Shown one piece after another: positions 8,840-16,825 of a DNA stretch of 62,927 nt. This stretch comes from Desulfobacterales bacterium RIFOXYA12_FULL_46_15 (lineage in GTDB: Bacteria > Desulfobacterota > Desulfobacteria > Desulfobacterales > Desulfobacteraceae). Location of the stretch: assembly GCA_001799395.1 (NCBI GenBank), contig MGTJ01000028.1, forward strand, positions 1 through 62,927, read 5' to 3'. Position numbers and translations under genes: made by a program. How positions within the stretch are numbered: the stretch's first letter is position 1; each line of letters starts with the position of its first letter. The notes under the pieces are model-generated. The model was not told the origin of the DNA. It was given only the letters and a program-made list of their open reading frames with translations, and did no database searches.

Positions 8840-9157
8840 CTATACACATCCGGTTGGTTTTGGCAGACCTGCCATTTTACAAGCACCTTTTCCAGGTCCT
8901 GATGGAAACAGCTCATAGATGTGTTTCAGTTTGAACTTGGTTAGTTTTGAAAGAACACGAACCATCGGAGCGATGCCGTTTTTTTCATAATAATCCTGAA
9001 GAACTTTTATCAATACCCAGTGTTCTTCTGTAAGTTCTTCGATTCCTTCCTGAGTTTTGACATATTCTACCCACTCGTCACAATATGTATTGTAATCAAG
9101 AAGGAATCCGTCTTCATCTATTTCGAAAGATTTCCCGTTAAACTCGATTGTTGCCAT
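8840..9157 (-). CDS. dsrC: DsrC, sulfur-carrier partner of dissimilatory sulfite reductase
   Basis: This 105-residue protein is a true DsrC/TusE-family member with both redox cysteines of the C-terminal arm, Cys93 and penultimate Cys104 (GACKMAGLPKPTGCV). DsrC takes sulfite-derived sulfur from DsrAB as a trisulfide bridging these cysteines, and is re-reduced by membrane DsrMKJOP or possibly other disulfide reductases. A very strong ribosome-binding site AGGAGG precedes the ATG. It has its own promoter and a strong terminator, typical of the high expression of this protein. It lies directly downstream of the hdrA-flox operon. Confidence 0.95.
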   Translation of the reverse strand: MATIEFNGKSFEIDEDGFLLDYNTYCDEWVEYVKTQEGIEELTEEHWVLIKVLQDYYEKNGIAPMVRVLSKLTKFKLKHIYELFPSGPGKGACKMAGLPKPTGCV

Positions 9158-9197
9158 TTAAAATTTCCTCCTGTAAGTAATTATTTTCTATCATTTT

Positions 9198-9214
9198 TAA
9201 GACATGCTGTCTTA
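9198..9214. promoter_or_regulatory. Inverted repeat in the dsrC 5' leader
   Basis: Perfect dyad TAAGACA-TGC-TGTCTTA between the dsrC -10 box and the ribosome-binding site. It could be a repressor operator or an mRNA-stabilising hairpin. No function can be assigned from sequence alone. Confidence 0.4.
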
Positions 9215-9234
9215 GCTTTAATAATTAAAAACTT

Positions 9235-9264
9235 AACATATCTTAAGCAATGGTTGGTTGTCAA
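9235..9264 (-). promoter_or_regulatory. dsrC promoter
   Basis: Minus-strand TTGACA (9264-9259) and TATGTT (9240-9235) are separated by 18 bp, 78 bases upstream of the dsrC start and just beyond the end of the flavin/NAD gene. The -35 is a perfect sigma-70 match. Confidence 0.6.
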
Positions 9265-9281
9265 TATAAAATAAGCCTGAA

Positions 9282-10127
9282 TTAATATTCTTTCGGGGTC
9301 TTATTCAGTTGCTCAAGTGTAAAGACCGGGCCGTCTTTACACACTAGTTCCTTTCCGATATTACACCTGCCGCACATGCCGATACCGCATTTCATTCGGT
9401 TTTCAAGGGACATGATAATCTGATGCTCTTTATACCCCAGTGCGACCAGAGCCGGCTGAGTAAATTTAATCATGATGGGGGGACCGCAGATAATGGCATA
9501 GGTGTTCTCATCAGCTTTAGGGGCATTCTGTTCAACAATCTGGGGTACAAATCCTTTATGGTATTTCCAAGTTGGGTCATTGGTGCCGTCAACCGTAATA
9601 TGCATATTGATGTCATCCCTTTTTTCCCATTCATAAAGCTCTTCCCGGTATAGAAGCATACCAGGGGATCTTGCCCCATAGACAACATCGATATTCTTGA
9701 ACTTTTTCCGGTTGGCCGGATCAAGCATATAGATAATTGAAGACCTTAAGGTAGTAAATGCAAATCCTCCGCCGATAATGACCACATTTTTATTCTCAAG
9801 CTTATCCCAGGGATACCAGTTGCCCAAGGGGCCCCTGATTCCCATGATATCCCCGATCTTCATATTGTGCAGATGGGATGTTACCACACCGGTCCTGAAT
9901 ACTGTAAATTTGACGAATCCTTTCTCCACAGGAGAGGATGCAATCCCAATAGGGATTTCTCCAACGCCGGGGATGGAGAGTTCGGCAAATTGCCCGGCTT
10001 GGTATGAGAATTTTTTTTCATCTTCCGGGTTAAGGAAAACAAATTTAAAAGTCTTTAAAGACTTATCTTCAGTTGCAATTTCAATATTATCAATGCGAAC
10101 CGGATAAGGCAGATAAGGGTTTTCCAT
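9282..10127 (-). CDS. FAD/NAD(P)-binding oxidoreductase, FloxA/AsrB-like
   Basis: This 281-residue protein has a ferredoxin-reductase fold: an FAD-binding barrel in the first 100 residues, an NAD(P)-binding half with VVIIGGGFAFTTLRS near residue 115, and a C-terminal [2Fe-2S] motif CGIGMCGRCNIGKELVC with cysteines 247, 252, 255 and 263. It resembles the flavin subunit of anaerobic sulfite reductase (AsrB) and FloxA of Flox-Hdr complexes. It would be the entry point for NAD(P)H electrons into the complex encoded by this operon. AAGGAGG precedes the ATG. It is the last gene of the hdrA-mvhD-flox operon. Confidence 0.85.
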   Translation of the reverse strand: MENPYLPYPVRIDNIEIATEDKSLKTFKFVFLNPEDEKKFSYQAGQFAELSIPGVGEIPIGIASSPVEKGFVKFTVFRTGVVTSHLHNMKIGDIMGIRGPLGNWYPWDKLENKNVVIIGGGFAFTTLRSSIIYMLDPANRKKFKNIDVVYGARSPGMLLYREELYEWEKRDDINMHITVDGTNDPTWKYHKGFVPQIVEQNAPKADENTYAIICGPPIMIKFTQPALVALGYKEHQIIMSLENRMKCGIGMCGRCNIGKELVCKDGPVFTLEQLNKTPKEY

Positions 10128-10144
10128 GTTTCCTCCTTTGTTCG

Positions 10145-11197
10145 CTAGTTGTTCTTTTCATATGAGTTCATTATTTTGCACACTTCACGAATGTCTATAT
10201 TGACCGGACAGCTTTTGACACACCGGCCGCATCCGACACACATGATCCCCTTATCATATTTATCCGGAAAATATTTGAGTTTATGCATGAATCGCTGTCT
10301 TACCCTTTGAGTTTTGCTATCCCGGGGGTTGTGCCCGGTTGCATGTTTTGTAAATAAAGGAGACATGCAGGTATCCCAGTTTCTGAACCGGCCGGCAGAT
10401 TTCTGTTTGGTTTCATCCTGGATATCAAAACACCAGCAGGTAGGGCATACAAAGGTGCAGGTTCCGCAATTAATACAGGCAAATGCAATATCATCCCAGA
10501 AAGGGGCTTCATGAAGTTCAAGAACAGTTTTGCCTTTTAATTTACCGGTATCAATATGGGAACTGATATTTTTTTCAGCTTCTTTTCTTAAAATATCAAA
10601 CAGAGCCTGGCTTTCTTTTTCATCGGTGTTTTTTTCAAAGCCGCAGGATTTCATAAAAGCCTCGCCTTTACCCGTCAGGATTTTTGCCAGGTATGCATTA
10701 TCCAGATCAGCCATCAGTACATCAAGCCCTGATTCAGAAAATGGGCCTGTTCCGGCAGAAGTTGAAAAATCAAAAGGCCCGGGCTTATTAATGCCCACAC
10801 CCACAAAGGTTGTGGCTTCATAGGCATCGCACCAGTATGGGTCGCGGTAATCATCTGTATCAAAATTCATCTTCACAAGCTCAATTGCTTTTGCATCATA
10901 AGGCCGGATACCCACAACAGCTCTGGGTGATGAATCAAATTCAACTCTTTTCATGATGTGATGATCTTCTTTTGCCTCATCCAGAGTGGTGAAAAGAATT
11001 TTTTCCGTTTGGGGAAATAAAACGGATTTAACAGACATGATTGAATCATTGATAGTCATGTCGGGCAGCATATCTTTTTCAAGGGTCCTGATAAAAACCC
11101 CGTTTTTATCCTTAACCGGGCCGAAAAGCCGATAGGTTTCCCTGGATTTTTCAATCCCTTTGGCCCAGTTTTTTTTATCAATTGTTATAAATTTCAT
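10145..11197 (-). CDS. Two-cluster iron-sulfur protein, FloxB/AsrA-like
   Basis: This 350-residue protein resembles anaerobic sulfite reductase subunit A and FloxB. The C-terminal half holds two ferredoxin-type cluster motifs, CINCGTCTFVCPTCWCF and CVGCGRCVKSCPVNIDI, separated by a helical stretch. The N-terminal 200 residues are the AsrA-type domain with RAVVGIRPYDAKAI. It probably carries electrons between the flavin subunit and the MvhD/HdrA module. It lies 17 bases after the preceding gene, with AAAGGG near the start. Confidence 0.83.
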   Translation of the reverse strand: MKFITIDKKNWAKGIEKSRETYRLFGPVKDKNGVFIRTLEKDMLPDMTINDSIMSVKSVLFPQTEKILFTTLDEAKEDHHIMKRVEFDSSPRAVVGIRPYDAKAIELVKMNFDTDDYRDPYWCDAYEATTFVGVGINKPGPFDFSTSAGTGPFSESGLDVLMADLDNAYLAKILTGKGEAFMKSCGFEKNTDEKESQALFDILRKEAEKNISSHIDTGKLKGKTVLELHEAPFWDDIAFACINCGTCTFVCPTCWCFDIQDETKQKSAGRFRNWDTCMSPLFTKHATGHNPRDSKTQRVRQRFMHKLKYFPDKYDKGIMCVGCGRCVKSCPVNIDIREVCKIMNSYEKNN

Positions 11198-11214
11198 TAT
11201 AAACCCTTTTTATT

Positions 11215-12162
11215 TTATTTGATAAAATCATTGGGATCATCCGGACTGTATGCGTCCAGGGGTGGTCGTTTAGTTAGATCCAACCCAGCTTCCCAGCCAA
11301 ACATATCAAAGGTGTCCTTATTCAATTTTCTTGTGAAATCCCTGACATTAATATCCATGGGGCAGGCTTCAGCGCATGCGCCACAATCTGTACAACGGCC
11401 GGCGCAATGAAATGCCCGTAAAAAATGGAAGGTGTTGATATCGGTTTTATCCTGGCCCTTACCCACCCATTGGGGACCGGATTCATCCACAAAACAAGTG
11501 GGGCAATAGCATAAGGGGCAGGCATTCCGACAGGCATAACAGCGAATGCAGTTCTTTGTTAGATCCTGGAAATGGATCCATCTGGCATCTGCTTCCAATG
11601 CTGCTATTTTTTCAACATCCGGGTAAGGGACGTCAATAATCTGTTCTTTAACGAGATCACCTGCCAGGACATCATAAATCACAGGGTTTCTATGCTGACA
11701 TAGCCTGCAATTTTCTCTTAAATAATCATTTTTTTTCAATTTTTCTTTTTTTGAGGAAGATTCTATGATCAGGCTGTCTCCATCCTCTTCAAATTTTTGA
11801 ATTTCATCTTCAAACAAGGATTTGATTTTTGATTTATTAATCATGCCATTGCAGGGCACGCCGATGATATAAACCTGGTCTCTTTTTACCTGGTTTTCGA
11901 TGATATGGGTAACAATATTTCTTGAGTCACAGCCCTTGGCAATGACGGCTATTTTACCTTTCTGCTGTCTGATATAATTGGCAAGATTAAGTCCGCATGT
12001 TGAATTAAAAACAAGTTTTTCAGTATCTTGTTTTGATGCTATGGTAATAGGACTTGTTGCCATGGGAATGGTTCCGTTTGAAAAACCGATCACTTTTTCA
12101 ACTTCTTTTTTATCAAGCAGTTGAAAAGCAATTTCCCTGATTTTCTGTATACAGGTATCCAT
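11215..12162 (-). CDS. Iron-sulfur subunit with FrhB/FdhB-like domain (FloxC-like position)
   Basis: This 315-residue protein has an N-terminal FrhB/FdhB-like domain (IAVIAKGCDSRNIVTHI, IIGVPCNGMI), a middle CRLCQHRNPVIYD motif, then two iron-sulfur motifs CIRCYACRNACPLCYCPTC and CTDCGACAEACPMDINV. FrhB/FdhB proteins usually shuttle electrons from F420, formate dehydrogenase or ferredoxin. By position it corresponds to FloxC of Flox-Hdr clusters, but I am less sure of orthology. It starts 11 bases after the selenocysteine mvhD gene. An AAGGT ribosome-binding site is present. Confidence 0.75.
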   Translation of the reverse strand: MDTCIQKIREIAFQLLDKKEVEKVIGFSNGTIPMATSPITIASKQDTEKLVFNSTCGLNLANYIRQQKGKIAVIAKGCDSRNIVTHIIENQVKRDQVYIIGVPCNGMINKSKIKSLFEDEIQKFEEDGDSLIIESSSKKEKLKKNDYLRENCRLCQHRNPVIYDVLAGDLVKEQIIDVPYPDVEKIAALEADARWIHFQDLTKNCIRCYACRNACPLCYCPTCFVDESGPQWVGKGQDKTDINTFHFLRAFHCAGRCTDCGACAEACPMDINVRDFTRKLNKDTFDMFGWEAGLDLTKRPPLDAYSPDDPNDFIK

Positions 12163-12173
12163 AAACTGACCTT

Positions 12174-12596
12174 TTAATTATAGTCCTTTACAAGTTTTTT
12201 ATTGGGCCCAAGTGCCCGAACTTTATTTGAAATCTCTTTGACCACATCCACAAATTTGGTGGCTTCAGCAGATGAAATCCATGAAAAATGGATTCTGTCT
12301 CTTTCGATGCCCATATGTTCCAGAAGATTTCCCATGAGTGCAAATTTTCTTCGCGCATAATAATTACCATCCAGGTAATGACATTCACCCGGATGTCACC
12401 CGGATACCCATACGGCATCGGCTCCTTCTCTAAAGGCGGAAAGGACGAATTTGGGACTCATTCTTCCGGAACAGGGAATTCGAATAACCCTGATATCTGC
12501 GGGATATTCCATTCTGCTGACCCCTGCAAGATCTGCTGCACCATAGCTGCACCAGTTGCAAAGAAAGCTGACTATTTTAATATCTTTATCATTCAT
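12174..12596 (-). CDS. mvhD: MvhD/FloxD-family iron-sulfur protein, selenoprotein (Sec67)
   Basis: The reading frame of 140 residues needs readthrough of an in-frame TGA at 12398-12396. Upstream is [11 protein letters not shown] (Cys13, Cys16) and [11 protein letters not shown]; downstream the frame continues without a break as [20 protein letters not shown] to DYN and a TAA stop. The TGA stands where cysteine occurs in family members of the form GCHPGDCHY, so it should be Sec67. A 6-bp hairpin follows at SECIS distance. MvhD carries a [2Fe-2S] cluster and links hydrogenase or Flox modules to HdrA. Without Sec decoding it would be called as two pieces. AGGAG precedes the start and overlaps the end of hdrA. 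Confidence 0.92.
12363..12379 (-). promoter_or_regulatory. Candidate bacterial SECIS hairpin of mvhD
   Basis: Sixteen bases after the UGA the message can form a perfect 6-bp stem ATTACC/GGTAAT closing a 5-base loop UGGAU. The distance and the guanines in the loop suit a SelB-recognised bacterial SECIS element. Confidence 0.6.
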
Positions 12597-12611
12597 TATG
12601 ATTTATCTCCT

Positions 12612-15600
12612 TTAAACGGCTTCACCCAGGGCAAATATCTGTGAAAAAATCTGGTGAGTATCAAATCCTCTAAGATGCAACGCTCCTGACCGGCATGAAG
12701 CCACGCAAAGTCCGCATCCCTTGCACAGAACAGCATTTATTTCAGCTTTTCCTGCAAATCTTCCTTCTGTTGCAAACCTGGGTGCTGAATATGGGCAGAT
12801 TGCTACACAAACACCGCACTGACTGCATTTCATTGAATCAACATTGGCTATAGTTCCGCTGGTAAACAGGTTATCTTTTTTTGCAAGAAGGGTTAGCGCC
12901 CTTGATGCAGCAGCTCTTCCCTGTGTAATGGCTTCGTTCACGGGTTTTGGATAATGACCGGAACCACAGACAAATACACCGCTTGTTGCAAATTCGGCAG
13001 GGCCGAGTTTTGCATGTTTTTCAACAAAGAACCCTTCATCGTTCAGGGGAACTTTAAAGAAATTGGCAAGTTTTTCATCTTTTCGCGGAACAAGTGCAGT
13101 TGCAAGAGTCAGAAGATCGGCTTCGATCTCAACGGGTTGGTTCAGGACATGATCATTCAATTTGACCAGAAGTTTACCTTTGTCAAGGACAACCTCCGGT
13201 TTTTGCTCCCGGTCATACCGAATAAAAATGACGCCAAGTTCCCTTGCTTTTTTATATAAAAGTTCTCTTTCCCCATAGGTCCGGATATCCCGGTAAAGAA
13301 TGAAAACATCAATACCTGGTTTTCGCTTTTTCAACTCAATGGCATTGTCAACGGAATGGGTGCAGCAAACTCTTGAACAATAGGGCCGATCAGGTTGTCT
13401 TGATCCGACACACTGGATAAAAACCGCAGAATTGAGCTGATCCAGCTTGGCATCATTTTCCTTAAACATTTTATCCAGGTCCAGGGATGTAATGATGCGA
13501 TCATCGTTTCCATACTCATATTCAGTCGGCACGAGAGCCTTGGCACCGGTTGCAAGAACTGCAACGCCATATTCAAGTGCAAAAGATGTAGTATCGGTTT
13601 TCAAAGTAGATTTGAAATTTCCGACAAATCCATCCACATTTTCAAGGGTGGTATTGCAATGAACCGTAATATTGGCATTGGATTCAATTTCTTTGATCAA
13701 TTCATTGAGATGGGTTTGAACATCCTCTCCCTGAGATGTTTTATATAATTTATGAGCTTCCCCTCCCAGCTTATCTTTTTTCTCAATGAGATGGGTTTTA
13801 TACCCCTGTAATGCGAGGCTCTTTGCTGAGGTCATGCCTGCCAACCCGCCACCGATGACCATAACCGTATCATTCACATTTATTTTTTCTTCTTTCAGAG
13901 GCTCGGCCAGAGCTGCTTTGGCCACTGCCATCCTGACGAGATCCTTAGCTTTCTGGGTCGCGATTTCAGGATTGCTCTTATGAACCCATGAATTATGATT
14001 TCGAATATTGGTCATTTCAAACAAATATTTATTCAACCCTGCATTGGTAAGGGTCTCCTGGAATAAAGGCTCATGGGTCTTGGGCGTACAGGCGGCTACA
14101 ACAATCCGGTTGAGATTTTTTTCCTTGATATACTCAACCATTTTATTCTGGGCGTCCTGACTGCAAGCATACATGGCTTCGTCTGCAAACTCAACATAGG
14201 GAAGGGTCTTTGCGTATTCCGTGACTCCCGCACAGTCCACAACCCCTTTGATATTTGACCCGCAATCACAGATAAAGACTCCTATTTTCGGCCGATCTCC
14301 CACAACATTGATCTCAGGGATTTTTTCAACCGCTTTTGTCAGGGTATTGCGTGCCGCGCTTAATGCATCACCGGCCGCAGAAGCGGCTGCGCTGGCATCC
14401 AGAACGGATTCAGGAATATCCTTGGGCTTATTGAATACACCGGAAACATAAATACCGTCCCTTGAGCTTGTAACCGGTTCAAACGAACTGGTTTTACAGA
14501 AACCCGAGGGTGTCAGTTCTATGCCGAGTTTCTGAGCAAATTCCTTAGTCTCTTGAGTAATTTCAAGACCCACGGAAAGTACTATCATATCAAATGTATC
14601 ATTAATGATTTGACCTTTTTCGTCCACATACCGGATATTAAGATCATGAGTCTCGGAATTTTCAGTGACCGAATGTACTCTGGAGCGGATGAATTTAATA
14701 CCATGCTTTTTTTTTGCATTTTCATAGTATTTTTCAAATTCTTTCCCCGGAGTCCTCATATCCATAAAGAAAATAGAACAATCCAGGTTTCCGCCGGCAT
14801 GTTCCTTTGCAATCATGGCTTCCTTAATGGCATACATGCAACAGACCGAAGAGCAATAGGCATTATCACATTTATTGATATCTCTGGAGCCTACGCATTG
14901 AAACCAGGCAATTTTTTTTGGGTCTTTTCGTTTTTCAGCCAGGAGTTTATCCTGCTTCTTCTTGGGATTCAGCGGTAATTTGGGGAATGTTGTGACATGA
15001 CCCATGGTTGGGCCTGTGGCTGAAAGGATTCTTTCAAACTCCATGGATGTAACAACATTGGGGAAATTTGCATATTGATAATTATCAAACCGAGAGGGAT
15101 CAAAGGGCTTAAATCCAGGTGAAAAAATGATGGACCCTGCATTAAGGGTTATCCTTTCTTCTTTTTGGGTGTAATCAATGGCCTTTGCGGGACAGACCTC
15201 CTCACAGATTCCACATTTATCTTTTGTCAATTTTAGACAGACATCAGGGTTGATGGCATATTTCAGCGGAACAGCCTGGGGATATTCGACATAGATCGCT
15301 GTACGCTGTTTCAGATCAGCATTATAGCCGTCATCAAATTTTCCCGGACATTTTTCCGTGCAGGCGCCACACCCGACACAGAGATTTACATCCACATATC
15401 TGGGCTTTTTTAAGATTTCAACTTGGAAATCACCTTTTTTACCTTTGACATCCAGAACTTCCGAAAGTGTTAGAAGTTCTATATTTAAGTGCCGGCCGAC
15501 CTCGACCAGTGTAGGTGAGATAATTCACATTGCGCAGTCATTGGTCGGAAAGGTCTTATCCAATTGTGCCATCACACCGCCGATGGAGGGACCTTTTTCA

Positions 15601-15704
15601 ACCAAATAAACATAATACCCGGAATTTGCAAGATCGAGGGCCGACAGCATGCCGGAAATACCGCCACCGATCACAACTACAGATCCGGTTAGTTTGTTAT
15701 TCAT
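12612..15704 (-). CDS. hdrA: HdrA-type flavoprotein, double-module, selenoprotein (Sec60)
   Basis: The full gene is 1030 residues once the in-frame TGA at 15527-15525 is read as Sec60, in the context [19 protein letters not shown]. Order: FAD site VIGGGISG (residues 11-18), Sec60, ferredoxin motif [11 protein letters not shown] (109-119), a second ferredoxin motif near 155-170, CVGSR...YCSSVCC (about 270-289), an HdrA-type cysteine domain ([14 protein letters not shown]), a second FAD site VIGGGLAG (616-623), a second CVGSR...YCSRVCC, and two C-terminal ferredoxin motifs. This is a tandem duplication of the HdrA core. HdrA is the flavin-bifurcating subunit of heterodisulfide reductase complexes. 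ATG at 15704 has AGGAG in front. Ignoring Sec would leave a protein starting at a GTG near residue 104 that lacks the first FAD site. Confidence 0.93.
15492..15509 (-). promoter_or_regulatory. Bacterial SECIS element of hdrA
   Basis: Fifteen bases after the UGA the message forms CUGGUC-GAGGUC-GGCCGG: a 6-bp stem (two G-U pairs) with an apical loop containing GGUC, like the loop that SelB reads in E. coli fdhF. Position and loop both support Sec insertion. Confidence 0.75.
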
Positions 15705-15731
15705 ATTTAATTTCTCCTGTTATTTACATTC

Positions 15732-15747
15732 TTTACCACTTGGTAAA
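15732..15747. promoter_or_regulatory. Inverted repeat in the hdrA leader, candidate operator
   Basis: Perfect dyad TTTACCA-CT-TGGTAAA lies between the hdrA promoter and its ribosome-binding site. Seven-base arms with a 2-base centre suit a dimeric regulator better than an RNA hairpin. No known regulator motif is recognised. Confidence 0.45.
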
Positions 15748-15799
15748 AGCGAATCGAGTATGACCTGATAAGCTTATATTTTATAAACCAAAATATTAT

Positions 15800-15829
15800 G
15801 TTATAAAGCCATCAAATTAAGGTTGTCAA
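15800..15829 (-). promoter_or_regulatory. hdrA operon promoter
   Basis: Minus-strand TTGACA (15829-15824) and TATAAC (15805-15800) are 18 bp apart, about 95 bases before the hdrA ATG. This probably drives hdrA-mvhD-flox. Confidence 0.6.
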
Positions 15830-15858
15830 CAATTATCGAACCAAAGAATAGATTGTTT

Positions 15859-16770
15859 ATGAAGAGAATTATTATTATCTGCGGACCCACAGGAGTTGGA
15901 AAAACGCCGCTTGCCGTTCGGGTTGCACAAAAATTCAATGGAGAGATTGTGGGGGCGGATTCAATGCAGATTTACCGGCACCTGAATATTGGAACGGCAA
16001 AACCTGACCCTGAAGAAATGGATCTTGTCCGTCACCATCTGATTGATTGTATTGATCCTAAAGATGAGTTCGATGCCGGTCGTTATGTGAAATTAGCCGA
16101 TAAAGCCATTCAAGATATCACATCCCGTGGAAAGATTCCCATCATAACAGGCGGTACAGGTCTTTATATCAAGGCTCTTTTAAATGGATTATTCCGCTCT
16201 GAATCCATTTGCACAGAAACATTGTCCCGGCTGGCATTAGAACTTAAAGAAAAAGGAGTTCATGCCCTTTATGAAAAACTATCAGAATGTGATCCAAAAG
16301 CTGCCGATAGGATACATCCCAATGATTCTTTCAGGGTCATCAGGGCCATAGAGGTGTTTCAAACCACTGGAAACAGGATTTCAGATTATCAGAAAAGACA
16401 CAGCTTTCATGATCATCGGTATGAAAGCCTGAAAATCGGCTTATATCTGGAGCGGGAAAAATTATATGACCGTATCAATCAGCGGGTTGATATGATGATG
16501 AATAAAGGGCTTTTAAATGAAGTCCTTTCCATGGTTGAAAATGGTTATTCATTCAACCTGAAATCTATGCAATCCATTGGATATAAACATATGGCGATGT
16601 TCATCCAAAAAAAAATTGACCTTCCGGAAGCAATCAACCTCTTAAAAAGAGACACCAGAAGATATGCAAAAAGACAGTTCACCTGGTTTAATAAAGATAA
16701 GGATATTGCCTGGTATAACCCTCTGGAAATAAATGGAATTGAAAAATTGATAAAAGATTTTTTGACATAG
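15859..16770 (+). CDS. miaA: tRNA dimethylallyltransferase
   Basis: MiaA (303 residues) puts a dimethylallyl group on A37 of tRNAs reading UNN codons. Visible are the P-loop CGPTGVGKT, DSMQIYRHLNIGTAKP, VRHHLIDCIDP, ITGGTGLYIKALLNG, and RYAKRQFTWF near the end. I start at ATG 15859 (MKRIIIICGPTG): the longer frame from 15823 would begin inside the hdrA promoter, and family members begin close to the P-loop. No clear ribosome-binding site is seen. Confidence 0.93.
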   Translation: MKRIIIICGPTGVGKTPLAVRVAQKFNGEIVGADSMQIYRHLNIGTAKPDPEEMDLVRHHLIDCIDPKDEFDAGRYVKLADKAIQDITSRGKIPIITGGTGLYIKALLNGLFRSESICTETLSRLALELKEKGVHALYEKLSECDPKAADRIHPNDSFRVIRAIEVFQTTGNRISDYQKRHSFHDHRYESLKIGLYLEREKLYDRINQRVDMMMNKGLLNEVLSMVENGYSFNLKSMQSIGYKHMAMFIQKKIDLPEAINLLKRDTRRYAKRQFTWFNKDKDIAWYNPLEINGIEKLIKDFLT

Positions 16771-16810
16771 CATATTATTTTACATATAGTCCGATTTCTG
16801 TATGTTTTGT

Positions 16811-16825
16811 AATAATAATAATAAT
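16811..16825 (+). repeat. (AAT)5 microsatellite at a start codon
   Basis: Five AAT units run directly into the ATG of the LpoA-like lipoprotein gene, which lacks a visible Shine-Dalgarno sequence. Being upstream of the frame, slippage could alter spacing to control elements but not the frame. Confidence 0.5.

Noticed and set aside
12188-12418. A separate 76-residue gene inside the mvhD region
   Set aside because: It lies in another frame. The real mvhD frame continues through the TGA as Sec67.
12612-15395. HdrA as a 927-residue protein starting at a GTG near 15395
   Set aside because: Homologous sequence including the first FAD site continues upstream through a TGA at a known Sec site, with a SECIS hairpin. 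The true start is at 15704.
15823-15858. Longer N-terminus for MiaA
   Set aside because: The extra codons overlap the hdrA promoter, have no family support and no ribosome-binding site; ATG 15859 is a better start.
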